From Actinomycetes bacterium (GTDB lineage: Bacteria; Actinomycetota; Actinomycetes; S36-B12), in contig JAUHZW010000031.1 in assembly GCA_030425745.1 (NCBI GenBank), positions 1 through 14,207 on the forward strand: a stretch of 14,207 nt of DNA. The letters are read 5' to 3'. This document shows, in pieces, positions 1 to 6,157 of the stretch. Both the position numbers and the translations under genes were made by a program. The notes beneath the pieces were generated by a model. That model was not told where the DNA came from. It was given only the letters and a program-made list of their open reading frames with translations, and did no database searches. The number at the start of each line of letters is the position of its first letter. Position 1 is the first letter of the stretch.

Positions 1-385
1 GCATGGCCGCCGGCCCGTCGTCGAGGGAGCCGAAGTTGCCGTGACCGTCGACCATCGGAAGGCGCAGGGTGAACGGCTGGGCCATGCGCACGAGCGCGTC
101 GTAGATCGCAGAGTCGCCGTGGGGGTGGAGTCGACCCATGACCTCGCCGACGACTCGAGCGCTCTTGACATGTCCGCGATCGGGTCGAAGGCCCATCTGG
201 GCCATCTGGAACAGGATCCGGCGCTGCACCGGCTTCAGGCCGTCGCGGGCATCGGGGAGGGCGCGGGAGTAGATGACCGAGTACGCGTACTCGAGGAAGG
301 ACCCCTGCATCTCCGCAGCGACGTCGACGTCGACGATGCGGCCGTGGTCAGCGGCGGGTGCCTTCTTGGTGCTGCGGCGGGCCAT
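1..385 (-). CDS. DNA topoisomerase IV (gyrase-like) subunit A, N-terminal part, runs off left edge
   Basis: The visible 128 residues are the start of a type IIA topoisomerase A subunit, the breakage-reunion subunit that cuts and rejoins DNA to decatenate or relax chromosomes. Seen: residues 26-60 give the family core (MQGSFLEYAYSVIYSRALPD, then a DGLKPVQRRIL stretch), and residues 85-103 give the quinolone-determining segment HPHGDSAIYDALVRMAQ. Ser92 and Asp96 are the positions whose loss gives fluoroquinolone resistance in relatives, and both are intact. The catalytic tyrosine of the usual AAMRYTE motif would be the second codon beyond the edge. The MARRS start and the GRLHPHGD form resemble the second GyrA-like protein (topo IV A, often called ParC) of actinomycetes rather than housekeeping GyrA; that distinction is an inference. 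An AGAGAGGA ribosome-binding site lies four bases ahead of the ATG at 385. It is the last gene in its direction after psuK. Confidence 0.93.
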   Translation of the reverse strand, partial: MARRSTKKAPAADHGRIVDVDVAAEMQGSFLEYAYSVIYSRALPDARDGLKPVQRRILFQMAQMGLRPDRGHVKSARVVGEVMGRLHPHGDSAIYDALVRMAQPFTLRLPMVDGHGNFGSLDDGPAAM

Positions 386-425
386 GCGGTCCTCTCTGAT
401 GACGGTGGCGGACAGATTCTCCCCG

Positions 426-1307
426 TCAGGGGTCCAGCGGACTGGCACCGACACGGGCCACAGCGCGGGCGGCCACCTGCTGGCCGAGCGTCACGGCCTC
501 GGACAGGGGAGCATCCCGCAGCCACGCAGGGAGGAAGCCCGCAGTGAAGGCATCACCTGCCCCTGTCGTGTCCAGGATCTCGACGGCCTGAGCCTCCTGC
601 TCGACCACGCCCCGGGCGTCGTGAGCGATGGCACCTCGGGCCCCGAGTTTCACCACCACGCATGGCAGCGCGTCAGCCAGACGACCCAGCGCGGCCTGGG
701 GGTCCTCCAGCCCGGTGAGCGCCTCGGCCTCGAGTTCATTGGCCAGCAGGAGGTCGATGTTCGGAAGGACGGTCTCGAAGAGGTCCCGGTGCGTGAGGAT
801 GGGCGCGGCGGAGGCCGGATCGAGGCTGGTCGTGGCGCCCACCTCGCGCGCATGGTCGAGAGCGGCCAGCGCCACGGGACGCGTGCGGTCGTTCATCAGG
901 GTGTAACCGGACAGGTGGAGGTGGTCGGACGGTCCGACGTGTCGGACGATCTCCGCCAGCGTCACGGCGGAGTTGGCCCCGGAGTCCGGGAACATGGTGC
1001 GCTCGCGGCGACGGTCGACGATGATCACGCAGGCACCGGTCGGCTGCGACGCCTCGGACAGGTGGACGTCGACGCCGATGCCGGCCAGCCGTTCCCTGAT
1101 GGCGCGTCCGAAGACATCGGGGCCGACGGCCCCCACGAGAGTCACGGGGTGGCCGTTGACCGCCATCCATGCCGTGGTGTTGGCCCCGACTCCGCCGGGG
1201 AGGAACGCGACCTGCGCCGGGGTGTCGCTCGCGTAGGCGATGTCCGCGTCGATGACGGCGCTGATGTCCATCATGACGTCTCCGACGATGACGCAGCGCC
1301 GGGTCAT
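426..1307 (-). CDS. psuK: Pseudouridine kinase (PfkB/ribokinase family)
   Basis: A cytosolic sugar/nucleoside kinase of 293 residues, a normal length for the PfkB family. Residues 38-43 (GGVGAN) form the substrate-binding signature near the N-terminus. Residues 246-254 (DTTGAGDAF) form the ATP-binding and anion-hole signature, with Asp252 as the catalytic base. The family alone does not fix the substrate, but the gene overlaps the end of psuG by four bases (ATGA) and is read in the same direction. Pseudouridine is therefore the likely substrate, phosphorylated to pseudouridine 5'-phosphate, which PsuG then splits. No strong Shine-Dalgarno sequence precedes the ATG at 1307, consistent with coupling to psuG translation. 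No nucleoside transporter accompanies the pair. Family is certain; the pseudouridine assignment rests on neighbourhood. Confidence 0.88.
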   Translation of the reverse strand: MTRRCVIVGDVMMDISAVIDADIAYASDTPAQVAFLPGGVGANTTAWMAVNGHPVTLVGAVGPDVFGRAIRERLAGIGVDVHLSEASQPTGACVIIVDRRRERTMFPDSGANSAVTLAEIVRHVGPSDHLHLSGYTLMNDRTRPVALAALDHAREVGATTSLDPASAAPILTHRDLFETVLPNIDLLLANELEAEALTGLEDPQAALGRLADALPCVVVKLGARGAIAHDARGVVEQEAQAVEILDTTGAGDAFTAGFLPAWLRDAPLSEAVTLGQQVAARAVARVGASPLDP

Positions 1308-2278
1308 GGACTCACGACAGGCGGGGCGACCTCGGTGTCGGCGGCGCGGGAGGTGGCGATGCGCGCGGCGAGTTCGGAGTTGCGCACGATGATCTGCTCG
1401 TTGACGACCAGCGATGCGCCATGCGTGGCCCGATGGAAGTGGTCGAGCAGGAACGGGGTGACGTCCTTGCCGGTGATGTTCCGGGCCTCCGCCCGCCGCA
1501 GGCCCTCCTCGAGGACCTCGTGGTGCAGGTCGGGATCCAACTGAGCATCGGGGGGCAGGGGATAGGCGACCACGAGGGCCGACGGGATGTCGAGTGCTCG
1601 ACGGGCGCGCATGATGTCGGCGACGGCCTCGGTGGAGTCCACGGACCAGTCGACCGAATGGCCGGAGTCGGACAGGTAGAAGCCGGGGAAGCGGCTCGAC
1701 CCGTAACCCAGGACCCCGACGTTGAGCGTCTCGAGGCGTTCCAGCGTGGCGGTCACGTCGAGAATCGACTTGACCCCGGCACAGACGACGGTCACCGGGG
1801 TCACCGACAGCGCACCGAGGTCGGCCGACTCGTCCCAGCTGTCCCGGGCCTCGCGGTGCACGCCGCCGAGCCCGCCGGTGGCGAAGACCTCGATCCCGGC
1901 GAGATGGGCGATGTGGCTGGTCGCCGCGACCGTGGTGGCGCCGCTGCCCCGACGAGCCACGAGGGTGCTGAGGTCGCGACTGCTCACCTTCACGATGTCA
2001 TCTCGGTGGGCCACCTGATCGAGTCCGTCCTCGTCGAGGCCGACCCGAACTCGCCCGTCGATGACCGCGATGGTGGCGGGCACGGCTCCCCGGGATCGCA
2101 CGATGTCCTCGACCTCGGTGGCGACGCGGAGATTCTCCGGCCGCGGGAGGCCGTGGCTGATGATCGTGGACTCCAGGGCGACAACGGCTCCGCCCTCGCG
2201 AAGGGCGGTCGCGACCTCGTCGTGGACCTCGAAGACCTCTGGGTCCAGCCGGTCGACGGGCAGGGGAACAGCGCTCAT
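1304..2278 (-). CDS. psuG: Pseudouridine-5'-phosphate glycosidase
   Basis: This enzyme cleaves the C-C glycosidic bond of pseudouridine 5'-phosphate to uracil and ribose 5-phosphate, a cytosolic salvage step for modified RNA breakdown. Its 324 residues match the family length. The family signatures are clear: ALESTIISHGLP around residue 34, IVKVSSRDL at 95-103, FATGGLGGVHR at 132-142, CAGVKSILD at 166-174, and SLVVNEQII near the C-terminus. The active-site residues known from E. coli YeiN correspond here to Glu36, Lys97 and Lys170, all present. The ATG at 2278 fits the family N-terminus and lies six bases after a TAAGGT -10-like hexamer, so the message is probably leaderless. The gene leads the psuG-psuK operon and diverges from the GNAT gene across only 30 bases. 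Confidence 0.95.
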   Translation of the reverse strand: MSAVPLPVDRLDPEVFEVHDEVATALREGGAVVALESTIISHGLPRPENLRVATEVEDIVRSRGAVPATIAVIDGRVRVGLDEDGLDQVAHRDDIVKVSSRDLSTLVARRGSGATTVAATSHIAHLAGIEVFATGGLGGVHREARDSWDESADLGALSVTPVTVVCAGVKSILDVTATLERLETLNVGVLGYGSSRFPGFYLSDSGHSVDWSVDSTEAVADIMRARRALDIPSALVVAYPLPPDAQLDPDLHHEVLEEGLRRAEARNITGKDVTPFLLDHFHRATHGASLVVNEQIIVRNSELAARIATSRAADTEVAPPVVSP

Positions 2279-2284
2279 CTGGCG

Positions 2285-2290
2285 ACCTTA
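2285..2290 (-). promoter_or_regulatory. Predicted -10 element of psuG (leaderless)
   Basis: Read on the minus strand, TAAGGT matches the actinobacterial TANNNT -10 pattern and is followed by six bases (CGCCAG) and then the psuG ATG. There is no Shine-Dalgarno sequence, so transcription probably starts at or next to the start codon. It sits almost back-to-back with the GNAT gene's -10 at 2296-2301. Confidence 0.5.
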
Positions 2291-2295
2291 TCGGG

Positions 2296-2301
2296 AAGAA
2301 T
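2296..2301 (+). promoter_or_regulatory. Predicted -10 element of the GNAT gene
   Basis: AAGAAT keeps the important A at position 2 and T at position 6 of the -10 hexamer and lies seven bases before the ATG at 2309. The match is weaker than TANNNT. The overlapping GGGAAG at 2293-2298 could instead act as a poor, distant ribosome-binding site. Confidence 0.3.
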
Positions 2302-2308
2302 CCTGCCC

Positions 2309-2839
2309 ATGACGGAGCTGTCGCACCCGGAGCCGCCTCCGGAATGGACGGCGGATGCGGTCCTGCGGGATGGGACTGTCGTCAGCATCCGGCCGATCGA
2401 GCCGTCCGACCGCGACGCGCTCACTGCGTTCCACGAGACGCTGTCGTCGCGGAGTGTCTACCTGCGCTTCTTCTCTGCGCATCCCCACCTGACGGAGGCC
2501 GATCTGGACTATTTCACTGAGGTCGACAACGAGCAACGTGTGGCGTTGGTGGCAGTGGCAGAGGAGCGCATCGTCGGCGTGGGGCGGTTCGACGTACTCG
2601 ATGACGCATCGGCCGAGGTGGCATTCGTCGTGACGGATGCCTTCCAGGGCCGGGGCCTCGGAGCGCTGCTGCTGACCCGCCTCGTCGACATCGCACGGTC
2701 TCTGGGCGTGGAGCGGTTCGTGGCTGAGGTGCTGCCCGCCAACCGACGGATGCTGGAGACGTTCCGTCACTCTGGGCACCCCATCACGGAACGGCACAGT
2801 GGAGACATCGTCGAAGTCTGCTTCCCCCTTGCCCGGTGA
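2309..2839 (+). CDS. GNAT-family N-acetyltransferase (Pat-like domain)
   Basis: A stand-alone 176-residue GNAT acyltransferase that transfers an acyl group from acyl-CoA to an amine. Seen: the acetyl-CoA pyrophosphate-binding motif QGRGLG at 113-118, preceded by the strand AEVAFVVTD (102-110), whose Glu103 is a candidate general base. The N-terminal half (LRDGTVVSIRPIEPSDRDAL, then YLRFFSAHP at 51-59) closely resembles the GNAT domain of actinobacterial Pat-type protein-lysine acetyltransferases and of the acetyltransferase domain fused to ADP-forming acyl-CoA synthetases. No cyclic-nucleotide or CoA-ligase domain is present here. Protein-lysine acetylation is therefore possible but not shown, and the substrate is unknown. 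The frame is open far upstream, but that part lies antisense to psuG; the ATG at 2309 is where the family similarity begins. Confidence 0.85.
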   Translation: MTELSHPEPPPEWTADAVLRDGTVVSIRPIEPSDRDALTAFHETLSSRSVYLRFFSAHPHLTEADLDYFTEVDNEQRVALVAVAEERIVGVGRFDVLDDASAEVAFVVTDAFQGRGLGALLLTRLVDIARSLGVERFVAEVLPANRRMLETFRHSGHPITERHSGDIVEVCFPLAR

Positions 2840-2872
2840 TCGGGGCGGGCTTGAGGAGGACCGGTCAGGTGA

Positions 2873-2878
2873 CAGGAT
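2873..2878 (+). promoter_or_regulatory. Predicted -10 element of the DUF5998 gene (leaderless)
   Basis: CAGGAT is followed by seven bases (GGTGCCC) and the ATG at 2886. The same CAGGATGG block precedes the IMPase-family gene at 7489. It supports the 2886 start over the in-frame ATG at 2877. A purine-rich AGGAGGA lies farther up at 2854-2860, too distant for 2886. Confidence 0.4.
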
Positions 2879-2885
2879 GGTGCCC

Positions 2886-3464
2886 ATGACGGACATGGCC
2901 AAGCGACTGCGGTCGGACATCCAGCGATCGGGGTACTACCCGGACCTCGTCACGGATGCACTCGACACCGCCCTGGCCGACGAGCCGCTCATCTCGTACG
3001 TCGTCCACCACGAGGCGATGTTCGACCGTGACGAACTGCGCCGCCACATCACCGTCCTCGCCCTGACCCCGACGCGACTGGTGGTGAGCCACACCGACGA
3101 GCACCCGGCTGATGACATCCACCCGGTTGCCTCCGCCACGGCATCGACCGAGGCCGTGCGGCTGGAGCGCGTCGACTCTGTCGTCGTCTCCCGTGTCGTG
3201 AACGACCCGGCCCGGCACCGTCCGGGTGGGGCGGCAGCGGAGGTCGTCCTCACCATCGGTTGGGGCGCGGTGAGCCGACTTGATCTGGAGCCCGCCACGT
3301 GTGGCGACCCGCAGTGTGAGGCGGACCACGGGTACACGGGTACGTCCAGCAATGACGATCTCTCGGTGCGCGTCTCGGTCGCGGCCGACGGGGCCGAGGT
3401 CGTGAGCCGGGTGCTGGAGTTCGCCTCCGCGCTGTCGCAGGCGACCTCCGACCGGGCTCGGTGA
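2886..3464 (+). CDS. DUF5998 family protein
   Basis: A 192-residue protein that I recognise as the actinobacterial DUF5998 family, whose function is not known. It begins MTDMAKRLRSDIQRSGYYPD and is predicted soluble, with no signal peptide or membrane segment. A block near residues 133-140 carries two close cysteines (CGDPQC) followed by EADHGYTG, which could bind metal but may be structural. The stop overlaps the GTG start of the phosphatase-superfamily gene downstream (GTGA), so the two are probably co-translated and may work together. The ATG at 2877 would add three residues. Family call is fairly sure; no role is claimed. Confidence 0.8.
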   Translation: MTDMAKRLRSDIQRSGYYPDLVTDALDTALADEPLISYVVHHEAMFDRDELRRHITVLALTPTRLVVSHTDEHPADDIHPVASATASTEAVRLERVDSVVVSRVVNDPARHRPGGAAAEVVLTIGWGAVSRLDLEPATCGDPQCEADHGYTGTSSNDDLSVRVSVAADGAEVVSRVLEFASALSQATSDRAR

Positions 3465-4576
3465 GCCTGCCCGGGGCAGGGGAGGGCCCTCGCACCCTCG
3501 CCGACGTCAGCACGTCTGCCGCAGCAGCGGTGGGCGTCACCGGTTTCGTCGATCGGCTCGGCATCGGACCGGCCCAGCACGTGGTGCTCTGCCTCATCGA
3601 CGGTCTGGGCTGGCAGTCATTGCGCGACCACCCGGAACTCGCTCCGCACCTGTCCGCACTGAGCGGAGCCAGCGTCGCCGCACCCTTTCCCACGACCACC
3701 CCGGTCGGCCTCGGATCGCTGGGCACGGGTCTGCTGGCCGGTGAGCACGGACTGGTGGGGGCGTCGTTCGAGTACCCCGAGACCGGTCGCATCCTGGCCC
3801 CGCTGCAATGGGGCAGCCGGCCCACGCCCGTGGCGGTGCAGCCGGAGGCCACGGTCTTCGAGCGGGTCCATCGGGCCGGTGTGCGGATGACGAGTCTGTC
3901 GTCCCCGGACTACGAGGAGTCCGGACTCACCCGTGCCGTGCTGCGTGGAGCGGAGTATCGGGGGGTCGCGACCGTGGACGACCGCTGCTCCGCTGTGCGG
4001 GACATCCTCCGTGCGCCCGGACCGAGCTACACGTACGTCTACTGGCCTGAACTCGACCGGGTGGGCCATGAATCGGGCGTGGCCAGCGCGGAATGGCGCG
4101 CGGCACTGGGGCGGGCGGACGACCTCGTCGGACGCCTCGCGGAGTTGCTGGTTCCCGGTTCTGTGCTCATCGTGACGGCCGACCACGGCATGGTCGACAT
4201 CTCTCCCGAACGGCGGGTGCTCCTCGACAGCGAGCCGCGGTTGGCCTCCGGCGTCCGTCGGTGGGCGGGAGAGCCCCGTGCTCGCCACGTGTACGCCGAA
4301 CCCGGTGCACTGCCCGATGTCCTCGCGGCCTGGCGCGCTGTGCTGGGCGACCGCGCGGACGTTCTCTCGCGGACGGAGGCGGTCGACCGCGGCCTGTTCG
4401 GTCCGGTGGATCCGGTGCTGGCCGACCGCATCGGGGATCTCATCGCGATTCCACGGGCCGGCTGGATGCTGGCGAGCGCCACGGACCCCACGATCTCTCG
4501 ACTGATCGGCCAGCACGGGGGCCTGACTCCGGACGAGATCCTGATCCCGGCCCTCACGGCGCGGGCCGGAGTGTGA
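3461..4576 (+). CDS. Alkaline-phosphatase-superfamily hydrolase (nucleotide pyrophosphatase/phosphodiesterase type)
   Basis: A 371-residue metal-dependent phosphoester or phosphodiester hydrolase. Seen, in order: LIDGLGW (45-51) with first metal ligand Asp47; FPTTTPVGLGSLGTG (76-90) with the nucleophilic threonine region; YWPELDRVGHESG (194-206) with Asp199 and His203; TADHGM (239-244) with Asp241 and His242; and GQHGGLT (350-356) with His352. That is the full two-metal ligand set of the NPP/phosphoglycerate-mutase-like branch. There is no signal peptide, lipobox or transmembrane anchor, so it should act in the cytosol, unlike classical PhoA. The substrate is unknown; a nucleotide, phosphonate or phosphodiester is possible. 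Its GTG start overlaps the stop of DUF5998, and no Shine-Dalgarno sequence is seen. Tdk follows after ten bases, consistent with one transcript. Confidence 0.87.
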   Translation: MSLPGAGEGPRTLADVSTSAAAAVGVTGFVDRLGIGPAQHVVLCLIDGLGWQSLRDHPELAPHLSALSGASVAAPFPTTTPVGLGSLGTGLLAGEHGLVGASFEYPETGRILAPLQWGSRPTPVAVQPEATVFERVHRAGVRMTSLSSPDYEESGLTRAVLRGAEYRGVATVDDRCSAVRDILRAPGPSYTYVYWPELDRVGHESGVASAEWRAALGRADDLVGRLAELLVPGSVLIVTADHGMVDISPERRVLLDSEPRLASGVRRWAGEPRARHVYAEPGALPDVLAAWRAVLGDRADVLSRTEAVDRGLFGPVDPVLADRIGDLIAIPRAGWMLASATDPTISRLIGQHGGLTPDEILIPALTARAGV

Positions 4577-4580
4577 GGAT
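4575..4580 (+). promoter_or_regulatory. GAGGAT ahead of tdk: ribosome-binding site or leaderless -10
   Basis: GAGGAT ends six bases before the GTG at 4587. GAGG at 4575-4578 is a plausible Shine-Dalgarno sequence with an eight-base spacer. The whole hexamer plus spacing also matches the NAGGAT pattern seen before other genes here. It overlaps the stop codon of the upstream gene (4574-4576). Confidence 0.35.
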
Positions 4581-4586
4581 GGACTC

Positions 4587-5258
4587 GTGGCGGAACTGAC
4601 CTGCTACGCGGGCACGATGGACTGTGGCAAGTCCACCCTTGCCCTGCAGACCGATCACAACCACCGTTCGCGCGGGCGTTCGGGGCTGGTGTTCACCCGG
4701 CTGGACCGCGCGGGTGACTCCGTCCTGTCCAGTCGTCTCGGTCTTTCGGTCTCGGCGGTCGAGGTGCACGACGATCTGGATCTGCGCCGCACCGTGGTCG
4801 ACCTCCTCTCCTCGGGCGGCCGGGTGGACTACCTGATCTGCGATGAGGCTCAGTTCTACACCGAGGATCAGGTCGAGCAGCTCGCCGCTGTGGTCGATGA
4901 TCTCGGCATCGATGTCTACGCCTTCGGCATCATGACGGACTTCCGCACGCGGCTGTTCCCCGGCTCAGCCCGCCTCGTGGAGCTGGCCGATCGCATGCAG
5001 GTCCTGCAGGTGGAGGCGCTGTGCTGGTGCGGGGGCCGCGCGATCCACAACGCTCGCACGGTCAACGGCGAGATGGTCGTCGAGGGGGATCAGGTCGTCG
5101 TCGGAGACACGGATGTCGCGGATGCCGATGTCGTGTCGTACGAGGTCCTGTGTCGGCGGCACTATGTCGCGCGGATGACCGCCTCTCGCGCCAAGACCGC
5201 CCACATGTCGTCGCAGCCGCTGCCGTTCAGCGAGGACGGGCCCAGCGAGGGCGCCTGA
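4587..5258 (+). CDS. tdk: Thymidine kinase (type II)
   Basis: Phosphorylates thymidine (and deoxyuridine) with ATP to give dTMP, the cytosolic salvage route to dTTP. Seen in its 223 residues: Walker A GTMDCGKST (9-17), Walker B plus catalytic Glu87 in CDEAQF (85-90), the lasso/zinc module CWCGG (Cys146, Cys148) and CRRHY (Cys189, His192), and the YEVLCR substrate loop. All residues needed for a TK1-type enzyme are present. The C-terminal 25 residues beyond the zinc site are a short variable tail. It begins with GTG, ten bases after the phosphatase-superfamily gene. It converges on sepH across a GC-rich hairpin. Dut later in the window feeds the same pyrimidine pool. Confidence 0.95.
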   Translation: MAELTCYAGTMDCGKSTLALQTDHNHRSRGRSGLVFTRLDRAGDSVLSSRLGLSVSAVEVHDDLDLRRTVVDLLSSGGRVDYLICDEAQFYTEDQVEQLAAVVDDLGIDVYAFGIMTDFRTRLFPGSARLVELADRMQVLQVEALCWCGGRAIHNARTVNGEMVVEGDQVVVGDTDVADADVVSYEVLCRRHYVARMTASRAKTAHMSSQPLPFSEDGPSEGA

Positions 5259-5265
5259 GGCGCAG

Positions 5266-5285
5266 GCCGACCGTGGCCGGTCGGC
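5266..5285. terminator. Hairpin between convergent tdk and sepH
   Basis: GCCGACC (5266-5272) pairs perfectly with GGTCGGC (5279-5285) around a six-base loop. It occupies most of the 32-base gap between the two stop codons. No T-tract follows on either strand, so it could be a non-canonical bidirectional terminator or a 3'-end protecting hairpin. Confidence 0.55.
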
Positions 5286-5290
5286 GAAGG

Positions 5291-6058
5291 TCAGTCGTCG
5301 GACTTGCCGGCGCCGAAGAGGATCTCGTCCCAGCTGGGAACGCTGGTGCGGCCCTTGCGGCCCTTGGCCTTGCGGGCTCCGCGCTTGGGAGCAGGCTCCT
5401 CGTCGGCCGACGGCGCAGCGGGGGCGGTGTCCCGTGGGAGCGAGATGGTCTCCTGCTCGTAGCCGCCGCCGGTTCGGACCGGCTCGTCCACCGGTGCCGT
5501 GGGCTCCTCCGCGGGTGCTCCGGACGCGTCGTCATCCGCCTGCTGCGGGACGACGGCCAGGTGGGGTCGGGCATCCTGCTCGTCGCGGACGACGGGCACC
5601 TCAGCAGCGAGGTCCAGCGCCTCGGCGATGTCGACCTCGTCCTCGGCCGGAGCCGGCGTCGTGCCCATGAGCCGCCGGGCGACATCGTCCAGGGGATGCA
5701 GGTTGCGACCGTGGTGGTCGTAGGTCCAGGCCCCGATCTCACCGTCGATGCTGGCGGTGACGACCCAGCGTCCGTCCTCGCGCCGGTGCGCATCCCACTG
5801 CACCTCATCGATGGCGGGGGAGCCGAGGACCTGCTCGCAGGAGTCGTACAGCGTGACCGATCCGCGTGAGCGACGGACCTCGACCGTCTGCGCCTGATTC
5901 GCCATGAAGGCGCGCTCGGCGAGCAGCGGTTCGGCGTAGCGGAGCACCTTGTCCAGGGCCCAGCCCGTGTCAGCGGCGACGGCCTCCGCGGACTCGCCGG
6001 CGCGCACGCGGGCCTGCACCTCGCGAGGGCTGAACGTCTCCACGGCTGACTCCCACAT
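5291..6058 (-). CDS. sepH: Septation protein SepH (DUF3071), N-terminally short form
   Basis: SepH promotes FtsZ assembly at the actinobacterial division site. Residues 9-45 (SPREVQARVRAG onward) form its helix-turn-helix, followed by LAERAFMA and a VQWDAHRREDGRW strand (87-98). Then comes a long acidic, Pro/Ala-rich linker (about 133-222), and the conserved C-terminal tail GRTSVPSWDEILFG. At 255 residues it is shorter than Streptomyces SepH (about 340). The roughly 50-residue N-terminal segment that precedes the HTH in Streptomyces and Mycobacterium homologues is absent: similarity begins at the first residues after the ATG at 6058. The frame stays open to 6130, but the extra 24 codons do not resemble that segment, and the upstream MFS gene ends at 6158. 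No good Shine-Dalgarno sequence is visible. A TAGGTT hexamer inside the 6077-6095 inverted repeat is the best -10. Confidence 0.88.
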   Translation of the reverse strand: MWESAVETFSPREVQARVRAGESAEAVAADTGWALDKVLRYAEPLLAERAFMANQAQTVEVRRSRGSVTLYDSCEQVLGSPAIDEVQWDAHRREDGRWVVTASIDGEIGAWTYDHHGRNLHPLDDVARRLMGTTPAPAEDEVDIAEALDLAAEVPVVRDEQDARPHLAVVPQQADDDASGAPAEEPTAPVDEPVRTGGGYEQETISLPRDTAPAAPSADEEPAPKRGARKAKGRKGRTSVPSWDEILFGAGKSDD

Positions 6059-6076
6059 CACGCAGCGGGGCGGTCC

Positions 6077-6095
6077 CGCTAGGACGAACCTAGCG
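6077..6095. repeat. Inverted repeat overlapping the sepH promoter
   Basis: CGCTAGG (6077-6083) and CCTAGCG (6089-6095) are perfect seven-base arms around ACGAA. A further CGCTAGG lies at 6156-6162, spanning the stop codon of the MFS gene. On the minus strand the repeat contains TAGGTT (6092-6087), a candidate sepH -10 about 29 bases before the ATG. It could be an operator for a dimeric regulator or a small hairpin ending the MFS transcript; the sequence cannot decide. Confidence 0.45.
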
Positions 6096-6157
6096 CGTCC
6101 CTGCCCGTTCCGTGGCACACCGTCCGACACGCGACACGCAGACGGACACGGCCGTCG

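Noticed and set aside
273..1544. Long open frame on the plus strand opposite the topoisomerase and psuK genes
   Set aside because: It is antisense to two clearly homologous genes and encodes no recognisable domain; such shadows are expected in high-GC DNA.
1421..2308. Large N-terminal extension of the GNAT gene in the same frame
   Set aside because: The extension lies opposite psuG, has no family similarity, and the GNAT fold begins after the ATG at 2309.
6059..6130. 24-codon N-terminal extension of SepH
   Set aside because: The residues do not resemble the N-terminus of any SepH I know and would run through the inverted repeat; the ATG at 6058 fits better.
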